A DNA stretch of 22,722 bases, taken from positions 1-22,722 of the forward strand of contig JAEDNK010000013.1 in NCBI GenBank assembly GCA_016302545.1, in the 5' to 3' direction. The DNA is from Bacillota bacterium. GTDB taxonomy: Bacteria > Bacillota > Clostridia > Peptostreptococcales > Anaerovoracaceae. The notes beneath the pieces are model-generated. The model worked only from the letters and a program-made list of their open reading frames with translations. It was not told the DNA's origin and did not search any database. How positions within the stretch are numbered: the stretch's first letter is position 1; the number at the start of each line of letters is the position of its first letter. Made by a program: the position numbers and the translations under genes. Below, in pieces: positions 15,799 to 21,936 of the stretch.

Positions 15799-16428
15799 AT
15801 GAGCAGTTCCTTTCCCAATCCGCTTACAGAACAAGAAGAGCAATACTATGTAAAACTACTTGAAAAAAACGATCCGGATGCGCGCCTCGTACTTATCGAA
15901 CGCAACCTCAGGCTGGTGGCACACATCGCAAAAAAATACGCCGGTCCCATGACCTCTCAGGATGACCTCATATCCATAGGCACCATCGGTCTTATCAAGG
16001 CTGTCAATACATATACGAGCAAAAAATCAACGCGCCTTGCAACCTATGCCGCCAAATGCATAGAGAATGAAATTCTCATGAGCATACGCGCTTCCAAAAG
16101 AATAAAACAGGAGGTATCCCTGAGCCTGCCCATAGGCACTGATAAGGACGGCAACGAAATAAGCTTTAACGATATTCTGGGCACGGACACGGATGAAATC
16201 ATAGATTCCATCAACCTTAAGATTCAGGTGGGAAAGCTTCATCATGCTATAAATACAGTCCTTACGGATCGGGAAAAAAAGGTTGTTATTTCCCGTTACG
16301 GTCTTGACGGCAATGAACCGGTGCCTCAGAGGGAGATTGCGGCACAGCTGGGAATAAGCCGTTCCTATGTATCCCGCATCGAAAAGCGAGCGTTGGAAAA
16401 GCTAAAGGATTATCTTGGCGAAAATTAA
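15799..16428 (+). CDS. sigK: Sporulation sigma factor sigma K, without pro-sequence
   Basis: Late mother-cell sigma factor. The 209 residues show region 2 (DLISIGTIGLIKAVNTYTSKKSTRLATYAAKCIENEILM, 56-94) and region 4.2 (QREIAAQLGISRSYVSRIEKRAL, 177-199). The linking segment SLSLPIGTDKDGNEISFNDILGTD resembles sigma K rather than sigma E. The reading frame is whole, so there is no skin-type insertion. The protein begins MSSSFPNPLTEQEE, which corresponds to mature sigma K: the roughly 20-residue hydrophobic pro-sequence removed by SpoIVFB in B. subtilis is absent. The frame upstream stays open but has no ATG, GTG or TTG start and no hydrophobic stretch. The C-terminal tail is also short. C. difficile sigma K likewise lacks a pro-sequence. 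Confidence 0.93.
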   Translation: MSSSFPNPLTEQEEQYYVKLLEKNDPDARLVLIERNLRLVAHIAKKYAGPMTSQDDLISIGTIGLIKAVNTYTSKKSTRLATYAAKCIENEILMSIRASKRIKQEVSLSLPIGTDKDGNEISFNDILGTDTDEIIDSINLKIQVGKLHHAINTVLTDREKKVVISRYGLDGNEPVPQREIAAQLGISRSYVSRIEKRALEKLKDYLGEN

Positions 16429-16462
16429 AGCCATCACGAGAGGTCCCTATGATGGCTTTAAT
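16424..16462. terminator. Bidirectional terminator between sigK and the XRE regulator
   Basis: ATTAAAGCCATCA (16424-16436) pairs perfectly with TGATGGCTTTAAT (16450-16462). It begins inside the last codons of sigK and lies between two convergent genes. The U-tail is better on the minus strand. Confidence 0.75.
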
Positions 16463-16483
16463 TATAGCTTTATGGCTTTATGC

Positions 16484-16855
16484 CTATTTCATTTTTACTC
16501 CTTCTGCGTATATTGTCGCAATCTTTTCAATTCCGTCAAGCTGCTTGGCATCACATTTACATAAAATGCTCATAACTTTCTCTCTGGCTCTCGAAAGGTC
16601 CTCGTCATCATCATCGTCGAAACGCTCTCCCGCCAGAATATAGTCCGCAGAAACTCCAAGAGCCTGACACAGCAGATAAAGCTTCCTTAGAGATACTCCT
16701 TTGTTCCCGTATTCAATATCTGCTATGAACTGTGGTGAAACCCCCAGCTTTTCCGATAGTGTTTCCCTGTTCATATTCAGAAACTCACGCCTTTCTCTTA
16801 TTCTTTTGCCCATTTCATGGAAATCAAGCTGTCTCAGCTTTTCCTTTTCACTCAT
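16484..16855 (-). CDS. XRE-family helix-turn-helix regulator
   Basis: 123-residue DNA-binding protein. A Cro/C1-type helix-turn-helix spans about residues 17-72 (GKRIRERREFLNMNRETLSEKLGVSPQFIADIEYGNKGVSLRKLYLLCQALGVSADYIL), with the recognition helix near SPQFIADIEYG. A striking acidic linker, six acidic residues in the run FDDDDDED (79-86), joins it to a helical C-terminal part likely to mediate dimerisation or sensing. This layout is like small SinR/HipB-type repressors, but no specific identity is claimed. A perfect dyad lies about 55-65 bases upstream of the start, a natural place for autoregulation. It converges on sigK. Confidence 0.85.
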   Translation of the reverse strand: MSEKEKLRQLDFHEMGKRIRERREFLNMNRETLSEKLGVSPQFIADIEYGNKGVSLRKLYLLCQALGVSADYILAGERFDDDDDEDLSRAREKVMSILCKCDAKQLDGIEKIATIYAEGVKMK

Positions 16856-16906
16856 AGCAGTACGCCCCCTCAGATGTCACAATTTTTCTTTACTACTATA
16901 AGTTAT

Positions 16907-16920
16907 CTTGTTTCAACAAG
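16907..16920 (-). promoter_or_regulatory. Palindromic operator candidate upstream of the XRE gene
   Basis: CTTGTT-TC-AACAAG is a perfect dyad with six-base arms. On the minus strand it lies immediately upstream of a possible -10 TATAGT, where a repressor could block RNA polymerase. Further upstream (16973-16998) three T-tracts spaced roughly a helical turn apart may bend the DNA. Confidence 0.4.
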
Positions 16921-17020
16921 GAGTGAAATAAACCTGCTGTTTCAGTTTTACGCTGTCGGGCAAAATTTCACGTTTTTTATGAAGTTTTTATGTTTTTTAT
17001 GTAAGGTTTCCTATACGGTC

Positions 17021-17049
17021 AAAAAAGCGATCCCCGAAAAAGAGACCGC
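17021..17049 (-). terminator. hpf terminator
   Basis: On the minus strand GCGGTC (17044-17049) pairs with GATCGC (17027-17032), one G-U pair, followed by T6 (17021-17026). It lies about 30 bases after the hpf stop codon. Confidence 0.7.
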
Positions 17050-17077
17050 CCTGTTGATATTAAATTTAATTTTCTGT

Positions 17078-17602
17078 TTAATGCTCAGTTTCAAGAAGAC
17101 CGTAGTCGTCGTCATTTCTCTTGTATACTACATTTACGCTGTCAGTTTCCATATCAAGGAATACAAAGAAATTATGCTGAAGCATTTCCATCTGCAAAAT
17201 CGCATCATCCACAGTCATCGGCATAAGCTGGAACTTCTTAGTCTTTACAACTCTCGTTTCTTCAGCTGCCGGAGCCTCCGGAATCATTTCGAACTTGATG
17301 GACTCCTTGCCTTTATGTCTCTTCATCAGCTTGCCCTTATACTTGGACATCTGAGTAAGGAGCTTCTCTGCAACGGTATCGATGCAATCGAACACATCCT
17401 GAGCCACATCCTCTGCTCTGAAAATTGTACCCTTGGTAGCGATGGTAGCCTCTACCTTCACTTTAGCCTTTTCAGGATGGATTAAAACTTTAGCCTGAAT
17501 GTCATCGGCAAAATACTTTCCCAGCTTCTCGAACTTCTTGTCAATTGCGTCCTGAATCTTGTCACTGATTGCGATATTCTTGCCTGTTACGATAATCTTC
17601 AT
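17078..17602 (-). CDS. hpf: Long-form ribosome hibernation promoting factor
   Basis: Binds the decoding centre of 30S subunits and, through its C-terminal domain, pairs ribosomes into inactive 100S dimers in stationary phase. The 174 residues comprise the N-terminal HPF/YfiA domain (about 1-100, starting MKIIVTGKNIAISDKIQDAI), a linker, and the dimerising tail with KKFQLMPMTVDDAILQMEML and FFVFLDMETDSVNVVYKRNDDDYGLLE (about 120-170), typical of the long form found in Bacillota. A strong AGAGGAGG site precedes the ATG. The upstream region has an extended -10 (TGGTATAAT) and a sigma-H-like -35 (AGGAATT), which fits growth-phase control. It lies directly downstream of the candidate 6S RNA gene, same strand. 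Confidence 0.95.
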   Translation of the reverse strand: MKIIVTGKNIAISDKIQDAIDKKFEKLGKYFADDIQAKVLIHPEKAKVKVEATIATKGTIFRAEDVAQDVFDCIDTVAEKLLTQMSKYKGKLMKRHKGKESIKFEMIPEAPAAEETRVVKTKKFQLMPMTVDDAILQMEMLQHNFFVFLDMETDSVNVVYKRNDDDYGLLETEH

Positions 17603-17661
17603 ATGATGACCTCCTCTCGTCCGCGCCGATTGGGCACAGACTCTCTTGGTTTGTTGAGACT

Positions 17662-17689
17662 ATTATACCATATCTTGTGTGAAATTCCT
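17662..17689 (-). promoter_or_regulatory. hpf promoter, sigma-A extended -10 with sigma-H-like -35
   Basis: Minus strand: TGG-TATAAT, an extended -10 (TATAAT at 17662-17667) without a good sigma-A -35. A perfect sigma-H -35 core AGGAATT (17683-17689) lies 11 bases upstream of ATGGTAT, a 3-of-4 match to the GAAT core of sigma-H -10 elements. B. subtilis hpf (yvyD) is known to be sigma-H and sigma-B controlled, so dual control is plausible. Confidence 0.5.
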
Positions 17690-17711
17690 ATAACAATTTA
17701 ATGAAAAACAC

Positions 17712-17892
17712 AAAAAAACAAAAGGGCTGTCCGGCTGACCTGGTCTTTGCCCCCACACTTGCCTTTGCCCGATTTTCGGAGGACTTACTTCTAAGGTACG
17801 CCATGATCACTGCGGCTTCCTGCTCTGCAGCTTACGTGGATCCTTTTGCCCGCACCTGGCATGGATTTTCAACCACAGACCCGAACAGCAGT
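17712..17892 (-). ncRNA. ssrS: Candidate 6S RNA
   Basis: A structured transcript of about 181 bases with its own promoter and no coding potential. The 5' end GCTGTTCGG (17881-17889) pairs with the 3' end CCGGACAGC (17726-17734) as a closing stem, followed at once by a U-rich tail (TTTTGTTTTTTT). Inside, AGGTGCG pairs with CGTACCT, and GATC-CAC/GTG-ATC with CTGC/GCAG builds the terminal arm. Between closing and terminal stems is a large unpaired region whose 3' side carries a small CCGAAAATCGG hairpin. This rod with a central bubble is the form of 6S RNA, which mimics an open promoter and sequesters sigma-A RNA polymerase in stationary phase. Identification rests on architecture, size and promoter; another structured RNA remains possible. 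Confidence 0.6.
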
Positions 17893-17895
17893 TAT

Positions 17896-17924
17896 ATTCT
17901 ATACGGTTTCAGGCGGATTGGCAA
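17896..17924 (-). promoter_or_regulatory. Promoter of the candidate 6S RNA
   Basis: Minus strand: TTGCCA (17919-17924), exact 17-base spacer, TAGAAT (17896-17901). The predicted start falls at 17889-17892, exactly at the 5' base of the closing stem. Confidence 0.72.
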
Positions 17925-18044
17925 GGGGAAATTTGTGCGACCGCAGCCCTTGAAATGCTTTTGCAATTTTAAAAATCTTGCTTTTGAGAGCTCGATGGTT
18001 TACTATATGTGTATAGTGTATAGGTTTTTTATGGTTTTGCGGTT

Positions 18045-19269
18045 TTAGAAAATATTCTTCAGCACGATGGTCTCGGAAAGTGTCATTTCATCAAATGTTG
18101 AAAATACACCTTCAGTGCCTATGCCGCTGTGCTTCCATCCTCCGAAAGGCTGCTCAAAAGCTCTGAAGAAGCTTGCACCGTTGATTACAGCGCCGCCTGC
18201 CTCCATCTTTGAAGCTACCTTGAAGGCACGCTTCTGATCTCTCGAGAATACGCAGCTTGACAAGCCGAAAATGGACTTGTTTGCGATTTCGATTGCTTCC
18301 TCATCGGTATCAAATCCGATAATAGGCACTACAGGTCCGAAAATTTCCATGTCAACGGCTACATCTGCAGTCTTAGGCACATCTGTGATTACTGTCGGTC
18401 CATAGAAGGCGCCGTTTCTCTTGCCGCCGAGGATAATCTTTCCTCCCTGCTCTACTGTCTTCTTAACCTGTTCTTCTACCTTTACAGCAGCTTTTTCGCT
18501 GATGAGGCATCCTACCTGAGTGGTCTCATCTGCAGGCATTCCAACCTTCAGCTGGCTGATTCTTGCAACAGCCTTCTTGGCAAACTCGTCTTTAAGGGAA
18601 TTGTGGATGATGTACTCTAGGGTCCTTTACTGCTGCTGCCTTTACGCTTCCCGGAGCTGTCAGGCACTGGATTGCACCGTTAGGAACACCGGCTTCCACC
18701 AGCATTTCGGTCAACTTCATAAGTGTAAGCGGGTTGTCCGACGAAGGCAGAACGATTGCTGCGTTACCCATCATCAGAGCCGGTGCCACCTTCTGGTCAT
18801 AAAGGTCACAAGGGGAATTGAACGGAATGATGCAGGCAACTATGCCGATAGGCTCTCTGGTAATGAGCTGCATGTTCTTATCCTGTCCCTGTTCCTGTCC
18901 CTGCGGAATTATGCTGCCGTAGTAGTGCTTTGCCGCTTCTATGAAACCGGAAAAGCCGATTCTTATGTTGCCTATTTCGGCTCTTGCCTCTGTAATCGGC
19001 TTGCCGTTTTCTGCGCAGAGCGTCTGTGCCAGGGCTTCCTTGTTAGCATCAACGATGTCGAGGAATTTGTACAGAACCTGTGCGCGCTGCCATACCGGCA
19101 TCTCTGCCCATACTTTCTGGCCTTTTTCTGCAGCGTCGATGGCTGCAATCACGTCCTTTTCTGTGGCCTTTGGAACGGCTTCTATCACCTCTCCTGTTGC
19201 CGGATTAATTATATCAAATGTAAGTCCGCTTTCGCTGTCGACTTTCTTTCCGTCTATTATCATTTTCAT
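18045..19269 (-). pseudogene. NAD(P)-dependent aldehyde dehydrogenase, broken by internal deletion and frameshift
   Basis: The 5' part (18592-19269) encodes the N-terminal coenzyme-binding region (INPATGEVIEAVPKATE, then REPIGIVACIIPFNSP and GNAAIVLPSS) up to VKDPRV, then runs into HHPQFP and a stop. Family sequence resumes in another frame as YIIHNSLKDEFAKKAV and continues to MPADETTQVGCLISEKAA, EIFGPVVPIIGFDTDEEAI and the C terminus at 18045. About 70 residues expected between these points are missing, including the catalytic Glu (ELGG) and Cys (GQxC) motifs. About 408 codons remain, against about 480. The product cannot be an active dehydrogenase. The original start follows a perfect AGGAGG that overlaps the FIST stop codon, so the two genes were an operon. 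Confidence 0.88.
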
Positions 19270-19281
19270 TTCAGTTACCTC

Positions 19282-20219
19282 CTATTTCCCGAATGCTGTG
19301 AAGGAAAGCATCAGTCCTCCGCAGGTGTTTCTGCCGTCATCCTCAAAACCATACTCGCCGAAAGTGAACTCGCAGATGAATGGTACATCTCCTGCAGCTT
19401 TCTTGAGTTCTGCTGCTACCTCGTCAATTCTGGCATCGATTCCTGCACGTCTGCCGCCGCAGTGAACCAGGTGATAAGCTGCCGGAGCCTTGCCCAGCTT
19501 GTCTGTTACCTTGGCTACTGCCTTTCCTGTAGATGCGATAAGACCGTCAACACTGCCCTTCATGAGGATGATTGCAGTATTCTCAGCAAGGTTGTTTCCT
19601 ACAGCGATGGTCTTGTCTTCGTTTCCGTTCATAGGATGTCTGATAGCTACAAGATCGCCCAGCGGATCCTTTACGCCGAGAGGAGCTGTGATGGAGTAAG
19701 CCAGAAGATTGCCGCCTGCAACCTGTTCATCGGAAGCACCTGTCCATTCCTGATATTTCTTCAGTGCCGGAACACCATCGATTTCTGCCAAAGTTCTATA
19801 GTTGTCAACCTTGGTGATAATGCCTGCATACTCTGTTTCCTCATATGCACCTGTGTATTCATTAGCAAATCCTGTGTCACCGTAGAAGAAAGCTACTGCA
19901 ACTCCGTCTGCCGTTACCATTTCGTCTGTATAAAGCAGCCATTCACCTGCAATTGCATTGTCTGCTGCACTGCCTCCGAAGAAAGGCACTCTGCCGATTA
20001 CTTCCGTAATGCCCTTGATATAGAATTCCTCTTCTCCCGGAGGAGCTACCATATAGAAATAGTCAGGAGCTTCAGTCTTTCCTGCTTTCTTAAGGGCTGC
20101 CTCTACAACCTTATGACCTGTCTCTCTTGCGGTTCCTGCCTTGGCCATGCCTGCGCCGCCTCTTTGCCCGCAAGCTTTACATCTGCTTTTGTGCTGATTC
20201 CTGTCTTTGCATTTAACAT
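19282..20219 (-). pseudogene. FIST-domain sensory protein with N-terminal frameshift
   Basis: FIST proteins are predicted small-ligand sensors, often near amino acid metabolism or chemotaxis genes. A strong AGGAGG precedes an ATG at 20219 that reads MLNAKTGISTKADVKLAGKEAAQ, clearly the native N terminus. The frame then shifts: the rest of the domain (AMAKAGTARETGHKVVEAALKK onward) lies in another frame from 20148. The two pieces are one base short of joining, as after a single-base deletion near 20150. The body shows FIST features such as VPFFGGSAADN and CGGRRAGIDARIDEVAAELKKA, and ends GLMLSFTAFGK. The ATG at 20148 has no ribosome binding site. A sequencing error is possible, but the damaged partner gene argues for real decay. 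Confidence 0.7.
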
Positions 20220-20263
20220 TGTGTGGACCTCCTTTGTTATCGCTGATTGTTTTTTATGGTTGT

Positions 20264-20291
20264 ATAATAATTCACAATCTTTTTACGTCAA
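20264..20291 (-). promoter_or_regulatory. Promoter of the FIST-aldehyde dehydrogenase pair
   Basis: Minus strand: TTGACG (20286-20291), 16-base spacer, TATTAT (20264-20269). It looks intact although both genes it serves are broken. Confidence 0.6.
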
Positions 20292-20392
20292 GAGGGGTCG
20301 TTCTGCAATAAGGTGCGGGCGTTTCATAATGCGGAACACCATTTTTTGACCCTTACCTCTCACTAAAAGATGAATCAAAATCAACTTTTAAC

Positions 20393-20421
20393 TTGAATAA
20401 AGGTCTGCGATGTGGTATAGT
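20393..20421 (+). promoter_or_regulatory. tRNA-Ser promoter
   Basis: TTGAAT (20393-20398), exact 17-base spacer, TATAGT (20416-20421), about 20 bases before the tRNA. Confidence 0.7.
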
Positions 20422-20441
20422 AGATGAGCGCGAAATACTTT

Positions 20442-20530
20442 GGAGACGTATCGAAGTGGTCATAACGGGGCGCACTCGAAATGCGTTTGCCTTTCGGGGC
20501 ACGTGGGTTCGAATCCCACCGTCTCCGCCA
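20442..20530 (+). tRNA. tRNA-Ser(CGA)
   Basis: Class II tRNA with encoded CCA. The acceptor stem GGAGACG pairs with CGTCTCC. The anticodon stem GCGCA/TGCGT encloses loop CTCGAAA, giving anticodon CGA (20477-20479) for codon UCG. A long variable arm is present and the T-arm GTGGG-TTCGAAT-CCCAC is perfect. Its last 24 bases are duplicated at 21937-21960, marking it as an integration site that remains functional. Confidence 0.96.
20507..20530 (+). repeat. attL: 3' end of tRNA-Ser
   Basis: 24 bases, from GTTCGAAT to the encoded CCA, identical to 21937-21960. Identity stops on both sides, so this is the crossover-side core. Confidence 0.85.
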
Positions 20531-20534
20531 GATT

Positions 20535-20566
20535 GAGGGAGTGTAAATCGCTCCCTCTTTTCTTTT
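20535..20566 (+). terminator. tRNA-Ser terminator carried by the island
   Basis: GAGGGAG (20535-20541) pairs with CTCCCTC (20551-20557), followed by TTTTCTTTT. It starts four bases after the tRNA CCA. Confidence 0.85.
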
Positions 20567-20733
20567 GAGATGAGTAAAACCAATGGTTTCAGAGAATGCT
20601 ACATAATTATATTCAGTGGAAGCGCTAACTCACTTGCATCAAATGCAATTATTCTATGTCTAAGTACATCATCGAATCCCTTTCCCCAGCAAGTTTGGTT
20701 TTATTCAGTCGCTCTGTTTTTTACTATTTGAAG

Positions 20734-20764
20734 GTAAAAAAATAAGGCCATCTCAGCCTTATTT
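20734..20764 (-). terminator. Terminator of the DUF3791-DUF3990 module
   Basis: Minus strand: AAATAAGG(C) pairs with (G)CCTTATTT around TGAGAT, followed by TTTTTTT. The 20567-20733 stretch between this and the tRNA terminator shows no gene. Confidence 0.8.
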
Positions 20765-20809
20765 AATGCAGTCTGATTTTTATGATAATACGGTTCATTA
20801 TTGCTATTA

Positions 20810-21040
20810 CTAAATCTCCTCCTGAACCAGCTTGCCGTTTTTTACTTCATTCTGATATAGATCATATATGTATGCCGGACTTTCAAGATATAAACCGGTA
20901 TCCATGTCTTGGAGCTTTGCGAATACCTCGGACACATAAAATCGGCGCATTGCTTCTGTAATTGACAAGCCGAAATCAGTAATAATATATTTCAGCACAT
21001 CCTGAATGTTTGCCTCAATTAAAAAATCTCTATCACTCAC
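20810..21040 (-). CDS. Small DUF3791-like protein B, last gene of the toxin-like module
   Basis: 76 residues, GTG start overlapping the end of the DUF3990 gene by eight bases. The sequence MSDRDFLIEANIQDVLKYIITDFG...ITEAMRRFYVSEVFAKLQDMDTGLYLESPAYIYDLYQNE is acidic and helical, and the TGLYLESPAYIYDL signature is what I associate with DUF3791 proteins beside DUF3990 genes. No DNA-binding motif or membrane segment is visible. Being coupled to a predicted ADP-ribosyltransferase, it may be an antitoxin or specificity partner; that is inference. It differs clearly from the first gene of the module, so the two small proteins probably do different jobs. Confidence 0.7.
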   Translation of the reverse strand: MSDRDFLIEANIQDVLKYIITDFGLSITEAMRRFYVSEVFAKLQDMDTGLYLESPAYIYDLYQNEVKNGKLVQEEI

Positions 21041-21545
21041 TTAGGACACCAACCTTTCTTAAATGAGATACAGCCCTTTCCGTATGGAAAGAATACTGGT
21101 TGCTTAACTCCTTATATGTAAGTCTCTTTCTAAGCCCTTCTTCATCCAGCTTCTCACCTAGAAAACGACGTATTGTCGCAGCCACCGCATCATCAGCAAC
21201 CGGGCCAAATACTATGTCGTATTTGCAATCAATATTGCAGTCCGGACTCTCATGGTAATTAAACTCTTTACTTCTGTTATTTACAATAAATCTAGCCCAT
21301 TCAACGGTAGGGCTCAGAGAAAAGCTTCTGGTGTTAAGCTCCGGCATCTCCATAATATTATCATCCACTTCAAAGACAGTTATAACAGGATTGCCTCCAT
21401 ATAAGGCTGCTCTGTTTTCCGCCATTCGTACAGCCTGCTCCTTGAAGGCAGTCAGATAAAAACCGCTGCCAAAATCTTTATAAGGTCTGCATTTACTTAA
21501 ATCAATTTCCATAATTTCAGTATTTGATCCATGGTAAAGTATCAA
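21033..21545 (-). CDS. DUF3990 protein, predicted ADP-ribosyltransferase-fold toxin
   Basis: 170 residues starting at a TTG codon that overlaps the TGA of the gene before it; a strong GGAGGTG site eight bases upstream and the family-typical ILYHGSN opening support this start. It shows LYHGSN (His5), DFGSGFYLT (Tyr30), and KYDIVFGPVADDAV (108-121), the DUF3990 landmarks. His and Tyr in these contexts match the H-Y-E class of ADP-ribosyltransferases; the third catalytic residue cannot be fixed by eye. Tail motif ELSNQYSFHTERAVSHL is also family-typical. The likely role is transfer of ADP-ribose to a cellular target, as a toxin or defence effector, held in check by one or both DUF3791-like neighbours. 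The target is unknown. Confidence 0.8.
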   Translation of the reverse strand: MILYHGSNTEIMEIDLSKCRPYKDFGSGFYLTAFKEQAVRMAENRAALYGGNPVITVFEVDDNIMEMPELNTRSFSLSPTVEWARFIVNNRSKEFNYHESPDCNIDCKYDIVFGPVADDAVAATIRRFLGEKLDEEGLRKRLTYKELSNQYSFHTERAVSHLRKVGVLSE

Positions 21546-21766
21546 GAAAGCTCACCTCCATGTCTCCGGCAAATAAGCGTAAGACTGTCTACCGTTTCAT
21601 CAAAGGAAAGCGTATGCTGTACATCGTAAAACTCTTCTAAAAACTTCATCCCCTCATACTTATCCAGATAAAGCAGCGCATCCTTGGCACCGATATTATA
21701 GCGCTTGGCAAATTCATTTACACAGATTACAAAGTAATCTGTCATGTTCTTCTGTAACTCAGACAT
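21542..21766 (-). CDS. Small DUF3791 protein A, first gene of the toxin-like module
   Basis: 74 residues, MSELQKNMTDYFVICVNEFAKRY...DALLYLDKYEGMKFLEEFYDVQHTLSFDETVDSLTLICRRHGG. The YLDKY-G-FLEE-YDVQHTLSFDETVDSL string is the DUF3791 landmark. It is acidic, helical and has no membrane segment. It starts with ATG after a GGGGGTGG site, and its stop codon overlaps the TTG start of the DUF3990 gene by two bases beyond coupling range (four-base gene overlap). Being first and having the strongest start codon, it should be made in excess over the DUF3990 protein, the usual arrangement for an antitoxin. Function otherwise unknown. Confidence 0.75.
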   Translation of the reverse strand: MSELQKNMTDYFVICVNEFAKRYNIGAKDALLYLDKYEGMKFLEEFYDVQHTLSFDETVDSLTLICRRHGGELS

Positions 21767-21801
21767 ACTGCCACCCCCTTATTTCAAAGTTCCATATTGT
21801 T

Positions 21802-21833
21802 ATTTTACTAAATTAAAGTTGCTAAGTCAACTT
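21802..21833 (-). promoter_or_regulatory. Module promoter with palindromic operator over the -35
   Basis: Minus strand: TTGACT (21825-21830), 17-base spacer, TAAAAT (21802-21807). The perfect dyad AAGTTG-CTAAGT-CAACTT (21816-21833) covers the -35, a position suited to autorepression as in many toxin-antitoxin operons. Confidence 0.6.
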
Positions 21834-21855
21834 ACATAGATTCCGTCTTTCAAAC

Positions 21856-21878
21856 TTGATTACACTTTTGATTACACT
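21856..21878 (+). repeat. Two 11-bp direct repeats near attR
   Basis: TTGATTACACT occurs at 21856-21866 and again at 21868-21878, one base apart, 59 bases inside attR. It may be a recombinase arm-type binding site. On the minus strand it reads SVIKSVIK in a short open frame, which could also be the scar of an integrase C terminus. Confidence 0.5.
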
Positions 21879-21936
21879 GAAGGACGAAGCAGCTTACACC
21901 TCCTCATTTTTCAATACTTGCAGCATAGGCCTCTTT

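Noticed and set aside
17701..18048. Plus-strand open frame of 115 codons over the candidate 6S RNA
   Set aside because: It has no ribosome binding site or domain; promoter, closing stem and U-tail on the opposite strand explain the region as an RNA gene.
18520..20349. Long plus-strand open frame of 609 codons opposite the FIST and aldehyde dehydrogenase genes
   Set aside because: It has no ribosome binding site or recognisable domain, is rich in Cys and Ser as expected for antisense reading, and lies exactly opposite well-recognised family sequence.
20353..20583. Minus-strand open frame across tRNA-Ser reading GGIRTHVPRKANAF
   Set aside because: This peptide is the familiar false translation of the antisense strand of a tRNA-Ser gene.
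20570..20731. 53-codon plus-strand frame inside the island, considered as a remnant integrase
   Set aside because: No tyrosine-recombinase motif (R, H-X-X-R, Y) is present and there is no ribosome binding site.
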